Source of the DNA: Pectinophora gossypiella
Taxonomy: Eukaryota; Arthropoda; Insecta; Lepidoptera; Gelechiidae
Assembly: GCF_024362695.1 (NCBI RefSeq)
Contig: NC_065415.1
Location: 8,721,438-8,785,437, forward strand
Reading direction: 5' to 3'
Length of the DNA: 64,000 bases
The position numbers and the translations under genes were made by a program. Shown here one piece after another: positions 34,459 through 44,981 of the stretch (position 1 is the first letter of the stretch; each line of letters opens with the position of its first letter). The notes below the pieces were generated by a model. That model worked only from the letters and a program-made list of their open reading frames with translations, was not told the origin of the DNA and made no database searches.

Positions 34459-36548
34459 CACTGGTTACCCACCCACCTAACACACGGCACTCACCTTAAG
34501 AACACGTTACCTACTCCTAACCTGCACGATTCAATAACGCGCGCGTAATTCAATCAAAATAAATAATTAATTAAATGTTCATCTATATAGGTAGGGTATC
34601 TAATTGGCAGGGATTCCCCTACCTCAGGCGAACTGTGTTCACAGACTGAACGCAGCTACATACGTCTTACGTGAAAACAATATAATTATCGTCGCCAGTG
34701 TAAATGATATTAGGTAAGTAAGTACACTTATCAATAAGTGGCGGGGATTACCCTTCCTCAGGCAAACAGTCTCAGTGTCTGGTAGACTGAAACACTACAG
34801 ACTGTTCTAGCTCGAATGAAATACAAATAACTAACTACACAAGGTAAACAAAGTACCTACCGGGAACCCCCGACACTGATGTAGATAAAGTTAATTATAG
34901 ATAAAGTTTATTATAATAATTATTGTCAGAATAATAAAATGCTCAAGTATTTCTATCCCTGTCTTACAATTTTATCTTTCAAAGTAAGTACCTACGTAGG
35001 TAGATTACAGACTGAAGTAAATACCTACGACTCGGCCTTATTTCGAGCACCCTTGAACATATCGCGATAATACATATTTACATAGCATGGAGTGGCTATT
35101 TGTATTTTGCGATAAAAAGTCATCCAGATTAGATTATGTACTTACAGCTGCGTTGTAAATCGATATGGATGTGCAGGGTAGAGCACTTGCCAAGTTCGAA
35201 AAAAATACCACTAGTATATGTGTAGTTTTAAGTTACTAACTTTACATGTTAAAATATTTGTTAGAACTAGCTTTACGTCAATGACCTATGTATTTCCCAG
35301 AATTGCGTGTACGTGATACCATTAAAACGGTAAAAATATACGATGGCCTGGTGACTGTAATAATAATAATTAAAAAAAAATTTCAAGAATCTAAGTACTT
35401 AGACTTAGACCCACACAGAACACCACACCTACTATACTCCTCGTCAGGATTCAATTTAAATTTCATTTATTCCGTAAACAATATACTTACATGGTGTTGG
35501 AAAGTCTTACAAAACACATACTTACATAAAACAAAATAGGTAACATAAACTGACGACTATTACCCAATTGGGCTAGTCAGAAATACATCGCCAGATCAAC
35601 TAAGTACCCATGCTTCACCGAGCATCCTTATATTTAGGATTTATGGAGTGAAAATAAAAACTTTCGTTACGAAGACAAACGTGGACGAAGACAAATGTTT
35701 TCAAGTAAGTATGATAGTTAGGTTAACAATGCGAGATATTAGTAAACGGTGAGAGTCCGCTGAATAGAACTTGGCTTCGCATAACACTCGATGATTTTGA
35801 TGATGTAAACATCGTTAGGGATACTTACATAAATATAAATAAGTACTACTTTGGTACTCTGGTCATTACGCTGTCAGTCCTTATAGGTATTAGTTTGTCC
35901 ACGATATGAACTCATGTACTAGAAACACTCGTGTAACAACACTTCATATTATTCTTTCAAATAAAATACGCCACCTCATAAGAATTTAAAGAGCTATTAT
36001 AGTTTTAGAAAGTACCTATAGTGATTATTTGGTACCTATTTCATTATTAATTAGGTAATTGACCTAATTACGTACATTCTAGGGATTAACTGGTACCTAC
36101 TAACGGAAATCTGCATGACGAATTGATATCGATTATGCCAGACCAGTAAATGTTTTAGTTTGACAGTACTAAAACTGGCTCTATTTCTTTCTTTCACTTA
36201 ACATTAGTGAAGGATGACACTATGTACTTATTTAAAGAACTTTTATACTAAATTAAAATTAAGTTACCTTCAGCCCCCGATCTACCGCATTCGCCACAAA
36301 TACCTACCTAAGTAGGTAATTAATTTGAGATTTATAATGAATTAATGACATAAATATTTTTATACGAAGCATTAAGCAGGATTATTATAAAGAAAAAACA
36401 TTTTAAAAATAAAATAGTTACCTAAGTATAGGTTACTTTTACCACTTATACTACTTTTACCTAAAGGCAGGCGACAACATAAGTAGGTACCTATACAGAC
36501 AGACTACAGACAAACAACAAAGTTAATTAGGGCACGGTTAGGGCAAGA
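34459..36548. other. No supported gene
   Basis: Contains a diverged 31-bp direct repeat (34,605-34,635 and 34,741-34,771; words ggattcccctacctcaggcg and ggattacccttcctcaggca), a SINE B tail (35,560-35,625) and many taggtacctac words (for example 34,985-35,030 and 36,295-36,320). No exon was recognised. Confidence 0.5.
35560..35625 (-). repeat. SINE family B, tail fragment
   Basis: Contains acccaattgggctagtcag, gatcaactaag and tacccatgcttcaccgagc, matching the tail ends of the copies at 2579 and 14,222. It is strongly 5'-truncated. Confidence 0.55.
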
Positions 36549-36925
36549 AGGGTCTTTCCAGATAACGTTCCCAAAATACAATACATGGCGCTGTCCATAT
36601 TTGCCTTCTTTCCTTCTTATTTTATGGATAACAGACATACCTATGCGACTTTTATTGCACCAAAGCTCAGCACAATCTTCCACCCAATAATATTCTGATC
36701 AAAATCAAGAGAAGCAATATAATTCAATACATAAGTACCTACCTACCTACTAAGTATCTGATCCAAATATCAAGCAACGATTATTTTTATATTATATTCC
36801 TCTGCCATTACATTATACTTTTGAATAATTATACATCCGAGCACTGATAAAATAGTTAATTATCACGTTTAATCTGGACAACGCCATCTACATTTTTTTA
36901 AACGTAGCCTGGAAAGTCCGTCAGT
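36549..36925. mobile_element. MITE family C, copy with both ends
   Basis: The left arm (gggtctttccagataacgtt, near 36,550) and the right arm (aacgtagcctggaaagtcc, near 36,901-36,920) are inverted, each followed inward by a version of atggcgctgt/acaacgccat. The interior word attctgatcaaaatcaagag also occurs in the longer copy at 44,132-44,981 (attctaatcaaaataaagag). The two are therefore size variants of one family. Exact ends and target duplication were not resolved. Confidence 0.65.
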
Positions 36926-37492
36926 GGATGTTTACGTTAGACATTAGACGTACCTACTTACCTACTTCTATCGTCCGAGACGTGACACACACAATGCGGT
37001 AGATTAGGTAAAATATTGAATAAGGTAATTATTTCAGTAGTATTTGTATTTGCAGCGGGAGGTATATAGGGTGTTTATGTAATGTATTTGTAAAAGAAAT
37101 GGAAAGTAGCGCCATCTGGCCGAGGAGCGAGGAAGATCGGTGGCGCGAAATGCGTCGTCTTGTGAAGTGGAATCCGTAGTAAGGGTGATTCGTCACTAGC
37201 TCTGCTATAATATTTTCACGAAACCAATAGAACAAGATTTAGGTATATACATAGATATAGTAGCACGGTTTACTAACTTTCCACCCAATCCAACAGACCT
37301 CAACATTCTTACGTTGTTTTCCATCTACCCTCTAGAAACAGCTTGACGATATAGCTCGACGGTAAATAAGCACCATTTGGCGCGACATCTATGATATCTA
37401 TTTCGATAATGGTGATAGATTCTACGAAATAAGGATATAAATTAATCTGTCGATTAATGAAATTTACCTACAACATATTTAACATACCTCTT
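36926..37492. other. No supported gene
   Basis: Moderately GC-richer at 37,080-37,160 (cgccatctggccgaggagcg). No exon was recognised. Confidence 0.4.
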
Positions 37493-37562
37493 CTTTTTGG
37501 TGCGGGTTGTAAGTTCGAAGACCGACCTTACCAATACTGGTGTCACAGCAACCGCCTTCTGT
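37493..37562 (-). repeat. SINE family A tail, diverged fragment
   Basis: ttggtgcgggttgtaagttc, ccgaccttaccaatactgg and tgtcac resemble the complement of the SINE A tail seen at 13,861 and 52,052. Identity is low, so the call is tentative. Confidence 0.4.
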
Positions 37563-37644
37563 CACAGCTCTGTCTTTGACTTAATAATAAATAAGTAAAC
37601 ATCCCTACTCAGTAGATATAGCTTAAGTATCTCTTAGCACAGGC

Positions 37645-37891
37645 TGGACGGCAGGACTACCAGACGCGGGGCGGAGCCGAACATCGTCGCGTGCTTCCGC
37701 CGGGCGTCGGCGCCGCTGCCGCCGAGCGAGCGAGACAGACGATCCGCCTCGCACCACCGCCGGCCACTGATTGGTACGCACCGAGCGTCAGCGGCGCAAT
37801 TTACGCCTCAGTTCAGAGCGGTCCCGATTGCCGATCGACCGCTCCAAACGCGCTTGCTTCCCAAACCGAGATCTTATAAACAATAACAACA
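37645..37891 (+). promoter_or_regulatory. CpG-rich 5' region of the MADF-BESS gene
   Basis: Dense CpG sequence (ccgccgggcgtcggcgccgc, gccgagcgagcgagacag) leads directly into the start codon at 37,892, so it should hold the promoter and 5' UTR. tcagt at 37,808-37,812 is a possible initiator; no TATA box is seen. The region is open in one frame but has no ATG before 37,892. Confidence 0.6.
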
Positions 37892-39303
37892 ATGCCATTA
37901 ATGGACGTTAGTACAGGACGAGTCATCAAGGAAGTGCAAATGCGACCCGTCTTGTGGGACTCGTCACACGACCAGTACAAAAATAAGTACGCCCGTCTAA
38001 AAGCCTGGAAGCAAGTATTTTGTGCGCTGATCCCGGAGTTTTTAACGTTGCCAGCTGCGGAACAGAAAGATACAGGTAATGTATTGTATGTCAATGTATT
38101 TAGTCGTGTATGAAGACCGTCAACAGCATAAAGTTATTCATAAGCACGCAGACGGGAACGCGCCAACGCGGACAGAACGTGCGGTAAGAGTGTGGGACTG
38201 TGGGACGTATGGCAATGGCGACTTTCTTTATGGGACTGACCATAGACTAGCTACATTGGTAGATAATACTCACGGTTGCTAAGGTTACGGTAATACCTAC
38301 TTACTTATTCTGCGGCGCGGCGGTCAGTCTGAAACCACGCAGCGGCCGGAATACACTACTTAAGTACCTATTGTATGAAAACTGACTGTCTGCGATTGGC
38401 CTGAAATATAAACCACGAGAACTTTTTATAAACACCTTGTGCGCTATGTTTAGAGCGAACAAAGTTATACTAAGGGATTAGCCAAATTCAACCAAAAACG
38501 AGGTAATCAGCTAAATATTACTTATAAATAACATTATATTAGGTTGCATACAAGTTGCAGGTGCATGCCTACGACGGGCAGGTGTGCGTGTAATGCCCCA
38601 CTTATCGACAACTTAGACGTTTTTTCTTTGTTTAACATGAACATCACAACTTTCGTCCAAATATTTGTATAATAGAAATACAATTATGTACTTACATTTA
38701 TAAGTGATGTTTAAACTCCTCCCTCCAATTTCTTTCGCAGACAGAGCAATCCAACAGCGCTGGAAGACAGCACGAGACGCGTATATCCGATGCAAGTCCC
38801 AAATGAAAGCTGGGACTTTAAAAAAGAAATATTTCTACTACGACTATTTGTCGTTTCTACAAAAAAATTTTGGAGAGAACCCTGAGCAGTCACCGCCGTC
38901 AGCCTCTTACGACCCGCTAGCACCTTCATCCAGCGACACACATACTGTAATGAAACTAGAATCTATGGACGATGACTCGGAGAACGAATACAATGAACCA
39001 GAAGAGGACGACAATGACAGGGAACATGAGCCAGAAGACGGCAGCCCTCAAGAAGACGACGACGAAGAACCACCACCGGAGATAAGAAAACCATTGAAGA
39101 GAAAACTAACCAGTAACGGAGTGAACAAACAAATACTAAAAATGTGTAAAGAGAATTCTGCGCGCATGAAAAACGATAATATGTCTTTCTTTATGTCCAT
39201 GTTACCTATAGTTAATAAGTTCAATGATCAACAAAAACTGATGTTCAGATCTGAAGTGATAAGGGTAGCTATGGAAATTAGTTCTAAGAAAGAAGAATGG
39301 TGA
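37892..39303 (+). CDS. MADF-BESS domain transcription factor, two exons, 248 aa
   Basis: Exon 1 is 37,892-38,075, with ATG in the context caacaATGC and donor acag|gtaatg. Exon 2 is 38,741-39,303, with acceptor tttctttcgcag and TGA at 39,301. The phase-1 junction reads through cleanly. Residues about 9-104 form a MADF (Myb/SANT-like) DNA-binding domain: RPVLWDSSHDQYKNKYARL, LKAWKQVF, then QQRWKTARDAYIRCKSQMK and YFYYDYLSFL. A Ser/Pro stretch and an acidic linker (about 137-171) lead to a basic patch (RKPLKRKL, about 177-184) that could be a nuclear localisation signal. Residues about 206-242 (DNMSFFMSMLPIV) fit a BESS protein-interaction motif. The family binds DNA through MADF and pairs through BESS in the nucleus, acting as activator or repressor. 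Length and order are typical. The target genes are unknown. I see no sign that it is transposon-encoded, although such domains also occur in transposon accessory proteins. Confidence 0.92.
38076..38740 (+). other. Intron of the MADF-BESS gene
   Basis: A 665-nt GT-AG intron. It contains a GC-rich patch at 38,150-38,350 and short open frames that are not exons. The 3' end is a good pyrimidine tract (ctccctccaatttctttcgc). Confidence 0.88.
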
Positions 39304-39491
39304 CGTTAGATTCCAACAAAACAACTATACAATATCTATGAAAGTTATGGACGCGTATAATTTATTATTTTTAAAATAAGACTGATTGTTTAAGGAAGAA
39401 ACAAAGTGTTCATTTATATTATGAGTGAAAAGCTAGCATGATACTTACATAAATATACTTACATAAATATCTGTATGATTATATTTTTTTT

Positions 39492-39497
39492 AATAAA
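39492..39497 (+). terminator. Polyadenylation signal of the MADF-BESS gene
   Basis: AATAAA lies 189 nt after the stop codon and is followed by a T-rich run (about 39,520-39,555). It is the first canonical signal downstream. The nested transposons begin about 220 bp further on, so they lie outside the transcription unit if this site is used. Confidence 0.6.
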
Positions 39498-39782
39498 AAT
39501 TGAAAAATATAACGCATGTGGTTATTTTTTTTTTTGTGGTTTTGTTTTTTTGAATATTAATTCCGCATCGATTCTTACTTCGTATGGTAATAATCAGGTT
39601 GTTAAACAGCGGTAGACATAAAGGAAAAGAAACGTGTTATGAGGATACAACTCAACTTAAAATGTTGAAGCTAAGTGATTATATTGCGAGATATTTACGA
39701 ATGTTAGCTGCTTTTGTAATGTCGGTTGCAGAGTAAGAGCTAAGTTAGTTTAAGCTTAGCTTAGCTGACGCAGTTTTGTATA

Positions 39783-42700
39783 GGGGAGACTGGGTACGGT
39801 TGAAACAATTTTGCTTATATCGTCCGTAGTATTGCCATTTATAAGCCGAGCAATGACGAATTTGGCTTAAATAAAAGAGTGTCTTTCGATCTACAAATGG
39901 GCAGTGCTATTTTATTACCCGGTGTGATATTTTTAGTAGTACAGTCAATTTAAAAAAAAAGATAATTTGTTTCAATCGTCCCCATATCGGTGGCGGTTGA
40001 AACAGTGGGTGGGGTCAAATGAAACACATGCAAATAATAGAAATTATAATATTTTAATATGCTTTATAGCACTGTTTCACAACCTAATCAGTCTTTAATA
40101 CGTAATTAATATTTAATGAACTAAACTATGTACTTCTTTATTTACTTATAATGTTAACGAAAACAAACAAAACAAAATTAAAACATCAAAAATCAACTAA
40201 AACTTTTTTCTTTAACTTTGATGACTCAGAGTCATTTAACAAAACAAATAAACAAAAACTAAAGACATTATTAAAAACTAAACACATTAAAAAAAAACAA
40301 TTTCTACTATCACCTACTCATTCTAATCGGAGTCACAATTATGGCAGACATAGGTAATACCTCCTTCTGTGCACTCCTCGTGAGCCCATAGTTTACAAGT
40401 GGTACATTGTACCCACTTTTCTCCAGATCTGCTCGCTGAATACGGTGACAAACAAACGATACAGTAGCACTCTTCCTCTTCAGATGATAATGATTCCTGC
40501 TGTGTCTTATTTCTTTTCCCTTTTGTAGTATTTTTCTTTCCTTTTGTGGTATTTCTTTTCATTTTTACTCCATCCAAACGTTTCTTAACTAGCTTAGCTT
40601 TGGTTCTCTTTAGCCTTGCTTCATGTTCTTTTCTTATCTCTTCTTTTTCTGGTGTATCAGTATATATTGTAGACTTTCTGGTTCTTTTTCCTCTATTCCC
40701 TTTCCTTGGGAGAGCTTTTGGTAATGGTCGTATTGCTTCCGGTGAAAAAACAATAGGGTCACTAGATGTTTCTGGCTGAGCACTTGTTGAGGGATTTGCA
40801 GAAGTCTGATGTGGGTGTCTGGGTGGTGTATTCGAGGTTTCAGGATCTTCAATATTCGGTTGCCCTTCAGTTCTCAGAATTTGTGAATTGCTGATATCTT
40901 GTTGCTGTTCCACAGTCTCTAGTGACGGTTCATCAATTAATATAGAAGGCGATAGTGGTGGCGTTTCATCTCCTCGTGGCATATTTGGCAAGGTAACAAT
41001 CTCTGCGTCAGGTGTGTTGTCAGGGCTCGGTCTTTCCATATGAACCTCTGCCTCTGTTAATATTTCAAGATTTGGTCTATCCGTAACATCCTCAGTTATT
41101 TTTTCGTGGTTTGATCTATCCGTAATAGCCTCAGCTGTATTTTCGGGGTTTGGCCTATCCGTGACAAATGCAGGAGCAAAGTCGAGCTCTGTAAACAGAT
41201 CCCGATTATATGGAGAGATTCCTGTTTTGCGGAAGCCGGCTTGAATATTTGATGGAGTAAAAGCAAGGGGCATAGCAAGCGCAACAATCCCTGGAATATC
41301 ATAAATTGTCATTGTCTTTGCTGGATGGCTTCGCATCCATGCATCGCTGGCCGAATTTATAGCTTTCTTGAAAGGGCCGAATACAGATCGATCAAGCGGC
41401 TGGAGTCTATGAGAGCAATGGGGAGGAAAAGATAATAATACAATGCCATTATCCTTGCAGAAATCCAGTGCGTTAATATGAACGTGGGACGCGTGGTTAT
41501 CAAGCACGAGCAACACTTTATGTGAGGGAGCGGCATTTGTATGTTTTTTGAAATGTTCCAAGAAGCACAGAAATGATTGATCCTGCATCCAGCCAGAAGG
41601 GTTAGCAGTTCCAGCAGAGCTTATAGGCCCATCTCTTATGAAATAGTCTTGAAAACGCACTCGCGGGAAGACAAAAAATGGAGGAAGTGCATTTCCGATT
41701 GCATTTGCCGCAAAGGCTACTGATACCAAAGTACCTCTTTCGGCCGAAGTCACAGAACCCACTTGACGAGCACCACGTCTAGCCAACACTCTGTCAGGCT
41801 TTTGTACTGTGGTTATGCCTGTCTCATCGGCATTATAAATATCTTGCGGCTCAAACTTGTACCGATCCATGACGTTGCTTAAATTGTCGTAGAAGGTATC
41901 TACGTTGTTCTTATTGAAGCTGGTGGCCCTTGAGAGGCTGGTAGCTTGCGCTGCGCGAATAGACAGTTGAGGGTTTCTTGACATAAACATCCGAAACCAT
42001 TCTTCCCCTGCCATTTCGTTGTCATCCCAAGTACGTGGTCGTGATAAATTATACTTAACGGTAAGTTCATATGATAATTTTCTCACCTCCTTTTTAGATA
42101 GGCCAAAATATATATCCGCACATCGAATCAAGTATTTTGAAAGCTCTTGCTCTTGCTCATTGGTAAAAACACGGTTATGTGCTTTATATCCCATATCTGG
42201 ATTTTCTCCCTCGCCAGATGCATCTCGCTTTCGTTTGTATCTAAGGAGGCTACAATAATGTACTCCATACCTTTCCGCCGCCTTTCGCAATGAGAGACCA
42301 GCTTTTACACTCTTGTAAGCGTCTTCATAGCTCGATATGTCGATCTGCCCTCTTGAAGTTTTTCTCACACGTACTCTTGGCATCTAAAAAACAAGAAAAT
42401 TTAATAAAAATATTGTTTCAACCGTACCCATAAAGAATGTGTCAACCGTCCCCAACCGCTCCATTTTGAAAAAAACGGTTTATAAGAATAGTGAGAATTA
42501 TTATACATTAAAACTGTTTACCGTATTGTATTCTACAAGCTTTATTTTAAAACATAATAACACACTCAATACTCTCAGTTAAATATAAATTAAAGTAATA
42601 AAGTTAATATCGCAACAAAAATACTTACTTTTAGTAGTCGAATAACAATACGACGCCCTACACTCAACCACAGTGCGCGGAATGCGGCGCAACACTGTGA

Positions 42701-42822
42701 TTCGGGTTCGTGCGACGTTGCCGCTTATTGCACCCCTTGCACTCTTCCCCCCGCGGCGTATAGTTTGCGAAATATTTGAGTTGTTTCAACCGTCCTTAGT
42801 TTCAACCGTACCCACTCTCCCC
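39783..42822 (-). mobile_element. Complete pogo-like transposon (3040 bp)
   Basis: The 24-bp inverted repeats differ at one base: the left reads GGGGAGACTGGGTACGG and the right, in reverse, GGGGAGAGTGGGTACGG. TA flanks both ends (39,781-39,782; 42,823-42,824). The core of the repeat (gtttcaaccgtaccc and variants) recurs as subterminal copies near 39,969, 39,992, 42,415, 42,441 and 42,783, probably transposase binding sites. One uninterrupted transposase gene fills the interior on the minus strand. Intact ends and ORF suggest recent activity. Confidence 0.95.
40323..42383 (-). CDS. Pogo-like DDE transposase with C-terminal PHD finger, 686 aa
   Basis: A single uninterrupted frame starting MPRVRVRKTS. 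Residues about 17-52 form a pipsqueak-type helix-turn-helix (AGLSLRKAAERYGVHYCSLL) and about 72-150 a CENP-B/Tc5-like second DNA-binding region. The DDE core has NADETG (Asp186), LLVLDNHASH (Asp295) and LQPLDRSVFGPFK (Asp331). With 35 residues between the last two Asp, it is DD35D, as in the pogo/Tigger group. Residues about 407-450 are a degenerate acidic repeat (TDRPNPEN, TDRSNHEK, TDRPNLEI). Lys/Arg-rich tracts follow (about 555-625). Residues 641-683 are a PHD finger with all eight ligands: Cys641, 644, 660, 663, His668, Cys671, 680, 683. It cuts and pastes its own element at TA; the PHD finger may read histone tails. Related proteins are often labelled jerky-like or MFS-type transporter clz9-like in databases, the latter a misnomer. 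No disabling change is visible. Confidence 0.95.
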   Translation of the reverse strand: MPRVRVRKTSRGQIDISSYEDAYKSVKAGLSLRKAAERYGVHYCSLLRYKRKRDASGEGENPDMGYKAHNRVFTNEQEQELSKYLIRCADIYFGLSKKEVRKLSYELTVKYNLSRPRTWDDNEMAGEEWFRMFMSRNPQLSIRAAQATSLSRATSFNKNNVDTFYDNLSNVMDRYKFEPQDIYNADETGITTVQKPDRVLARRGARQVGSVTSAERGTLVSVAFAANAIGNALPPFFVFPRVRFQDYFIRDGPISSAGTANPSGWMQDQSFLCFLEHFKKHTNAAPSHKVLLVLDNHASHVHINALDFCKDNGIVLLSFPPHCSHRLQPLDRSVFGPFKKAINSASDAWMRSHPAKTMTIYDIPGIVALAMPLAFTPSNIQAGFRKTGISPYNRDLFTELDFAPAFVTDRPNPENTAEAITDRSNHEKITEDVTDRPNLEILTEAEVHMERPSPDNTPDAEIVTLPNMPRGDETPPLSPSILIDEPSLETVEQQQDISNSQILRTEGQPNIEDPETSNTPPRHPHQTSANPSTSAQPETSSDPIVFSPEAIRPLPKALPRKGNRGKRTRKSTIYTDTPEKEEIRKEHEARLKRTKAKLVKKRLDGVKMKRNTTKGKKNTTKGKRNKTQQESLSSEEEECYCIVCLSPYSASRSGEKWVQCTTCKLWAHEECTEGGITYVCHNCDSD

Positions 42823-42938
42823 TACTAAGTTGTGTGCAGACTGCAAACTCTATGACGAAATGCGTTAGTCCCAGTGCAGTGCCCATGCTAGCTAAGCTAA
42901 ACTAACTTAGCTTAACTCTTGCTCTGCCAACGCCATTA

Positions 42939-44131
42939 GAAGTAAGTACAGCGATGTACTATTTACTGAATACTCTCACTATCAACCATAACAACACATT
43001 TGGCACATCAGTCTGTCAAGGTCATGTTACATTGTACCTACCTATCAACCACATTTTCGTTGTTTATGCAGAGGTACATAGAAATAAACCCTTAAATAAA
43101 AATACCAAGAGTTCGTCCTTTCCGCTGAAAGGGTTACCAGAAACTTGCTTACCATAAATATATCGATTTGTGACTCTAACCACCGTAAAAGTAAAGAAGT
43201 TTCTTTGTGAATTGTATCCTAACTCCATACGTCCCAATAAGACCTGAGATTACATGTGAAAATATTCCTTATAAACGAACATTCTAGAATCTTGCACATT
43301 CGCTATTTTCCTTGAATATACTCATATCGTAGGTAAATACAGTAAATAATATAGGGTAACAAAGCAGTCACACAAACAAGGGTGCTTAACTGATAAAGTG
43401 CAGAAATACTGCGCAATGCAGTGAGGATGCATTGTCTTCTTGTATCTAGGGCGAATGCACTCAAGACAGATAATTATAGGTACGTCTGTTTACTACTGTT
43501 CTGAGTACACTTTTAGGATACGGAAAATTACAGTCATCGATTGTATAGGTACTTAAGTATAGGTAGGTGCTCCTAAAATAACTCGCAGCGCAGTACTGAA
43601 GATTAATAGAAGATACCCAAAACGTTTCATGATAACTATAAAATATGTTTACCAATATTCATTAAACAAAAACAAACCCGGACAAGATGCATCTACGTAC
43701 ATTCGTTCAAGTTTCAGAATATATTTTTGACGCTGTAGTTGATATTGGAAAGAAAATAATTATCTGAACTTTCTGAACCCAAGTTCGACTGGACTATTGC
43801 AGTCTAGCAACGAAATGAATCAAATGACGATCGCATTCTATATGATACATCAACATCCAAAGAGACCTTTTCTATTTACGATTAGAAACTTTTCTAAATA
43901 GCATGCTGTTCATGAGGATAGATTCGAGAATCACAAGGTCCGACCAGTTGAGGACAAGGCCAGATACACCGCAACGCGATGTATAGCTTGTTTAAACTGT
44001 GCTGAAATCATAACAATGGAAATAAAAAATATGAAAAAATTCTGCGCCTTATTTCAAAACGAAGTTTAAAGACAAACTAGATTTAAAATACCTGCGCCGT
44101 GAAAGAAGTAGAAGGATTTTAAAGAAACTAA
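42939..44131. other. No supported gene
   Basis: AT-rich DNA. A short frame at 42,954-43,157 has no domain. Nothing else was recognised. Confidence 0.45.
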
Positions 44132-44981
44132 TAAGGGAATTTCCAGGCTACGGTTCTCAAAAACAATATCGAAGGCACTGTACAGATTTTCCTTCGTTTA
44201 ACCATCCAAATTTCATGAATAACTTTTTATCTTTGTTTTGGGTATAGATGATGAACACCCAGGCACAATTACATCTTACACCCATTATTATTCTAATCAA
44301 AATAAAGAGAAGCAACATAGGTAGCAACATAATAATTATATGTAACAACAAAATAATTATTTTTTCTACTCCTCTACTTTAATCTGGCATTTAAATAACC
44401 AAAAAGTCTAATATAAGTACATATGTACATAATTAAACTCTTTGAAAAAGTGTACGCTCTATGGCCTATAAAAGCATTGTTTACAAAGTGTAACTGTACT
44501 ATAATGTCGCCAAAAAAGCATTGTTGTTGTTTTTTTTTTTTGACCTGGAAACTGGCACCTTTACTTTGTTTGGTGCCATAGATATACTATAAAAAAAAGT
44601 ATACATTTGCCGCCATTTTCCCGCGCGTTGGAAAATAAATTGGAAAATTTTTGTGTTTCGTTTCAAAACACTAAAAAGTGTAAAATAAAAAGGAAAAATG
44701 ACGTCGTCGTAGAAAAAGTATTGTATGCAACGTTGTATAACTAGGTCAAAAAATGCTCGTGGCGTCTCTTATTGCGATGTTCGCCAAGGCTCACATCGCA
44801 ACTCACGCCACTCGCATTTTTTGACCCTTCTTATACAACTGTTGCATAAAATACTATAATATATGCATGTGTCATTACATTGTAGGTATTTTGGAACAAT
44901 TATGTACCCGAGTAATGAAAAAATAGGTAATAACGCCATCTGTATGTTTTTTTTTGGTGAACATAGCCTGGAAAAACCCTC
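44132..44981. mobile_element. MITE family C, long copy (about 850 bp)
   Basis: The left arm aatttccaggctacggttct (near 44,139) is matched in reverse by the right arm (gaacatagcctggaaaaacc, near 44,959-44,978). Each is followed inward by a version of gatggcgtt/aacgccatctgt. The interior shares attctaatcaaaataaagag with the copy at 36,549. It is longer because it contains other sequence, including the palindrome at 44,725-44,847. No transposase is encoded. Confidence 0.7.
44725..44847. repeat. Palindromic MITE inside MITE C
   Basis: The arms 44,725-44,764 (atgcaacgttgtataac, ggtcaaaaaatgctcgtgg) and 44,806-44,847 (cgccactcgcattttttgac, atacaactgttgcat) are inverted copies of about 41 bp. A smaller inner stem, tgcgatgt/acatcgca, lies at 44,773-44,800. 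No ORF is present. Confidence 0.75.

Larger units (their letters stand above)
39719..42936. mobile_element. Palindromic MITE split by the pogo-like transposon
   Basis: The left arm (39,719-39,770: atgtcggttgcagagtaag, gttagtttaagcttagctt) is matched in reverse by the right arm (42,890-42,936: aagctaaactaacttag, cttgctctgccaacgccat). TA lies outside both ends (39,717-39,718; 42,937-42,938). Removing the pogo element leaves a MITE of about 174 bp with arms of roughly 50 bp. Confidence 0.82.

Noticed and set aside
37691..37879. Open frame in the CpG-rich region upstream of MADF-BESS
   Set aside because: It has no ATG start, its Ala/Pro/Arg-rich composition follows from GC content, and it ends just before the real start. 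Best read as 5' UTR or promoter.
40546..41302. Smaller frames within 40.5-41.3 kb
   Set aside because: Shadows of the pogo transposase gene in other frames.
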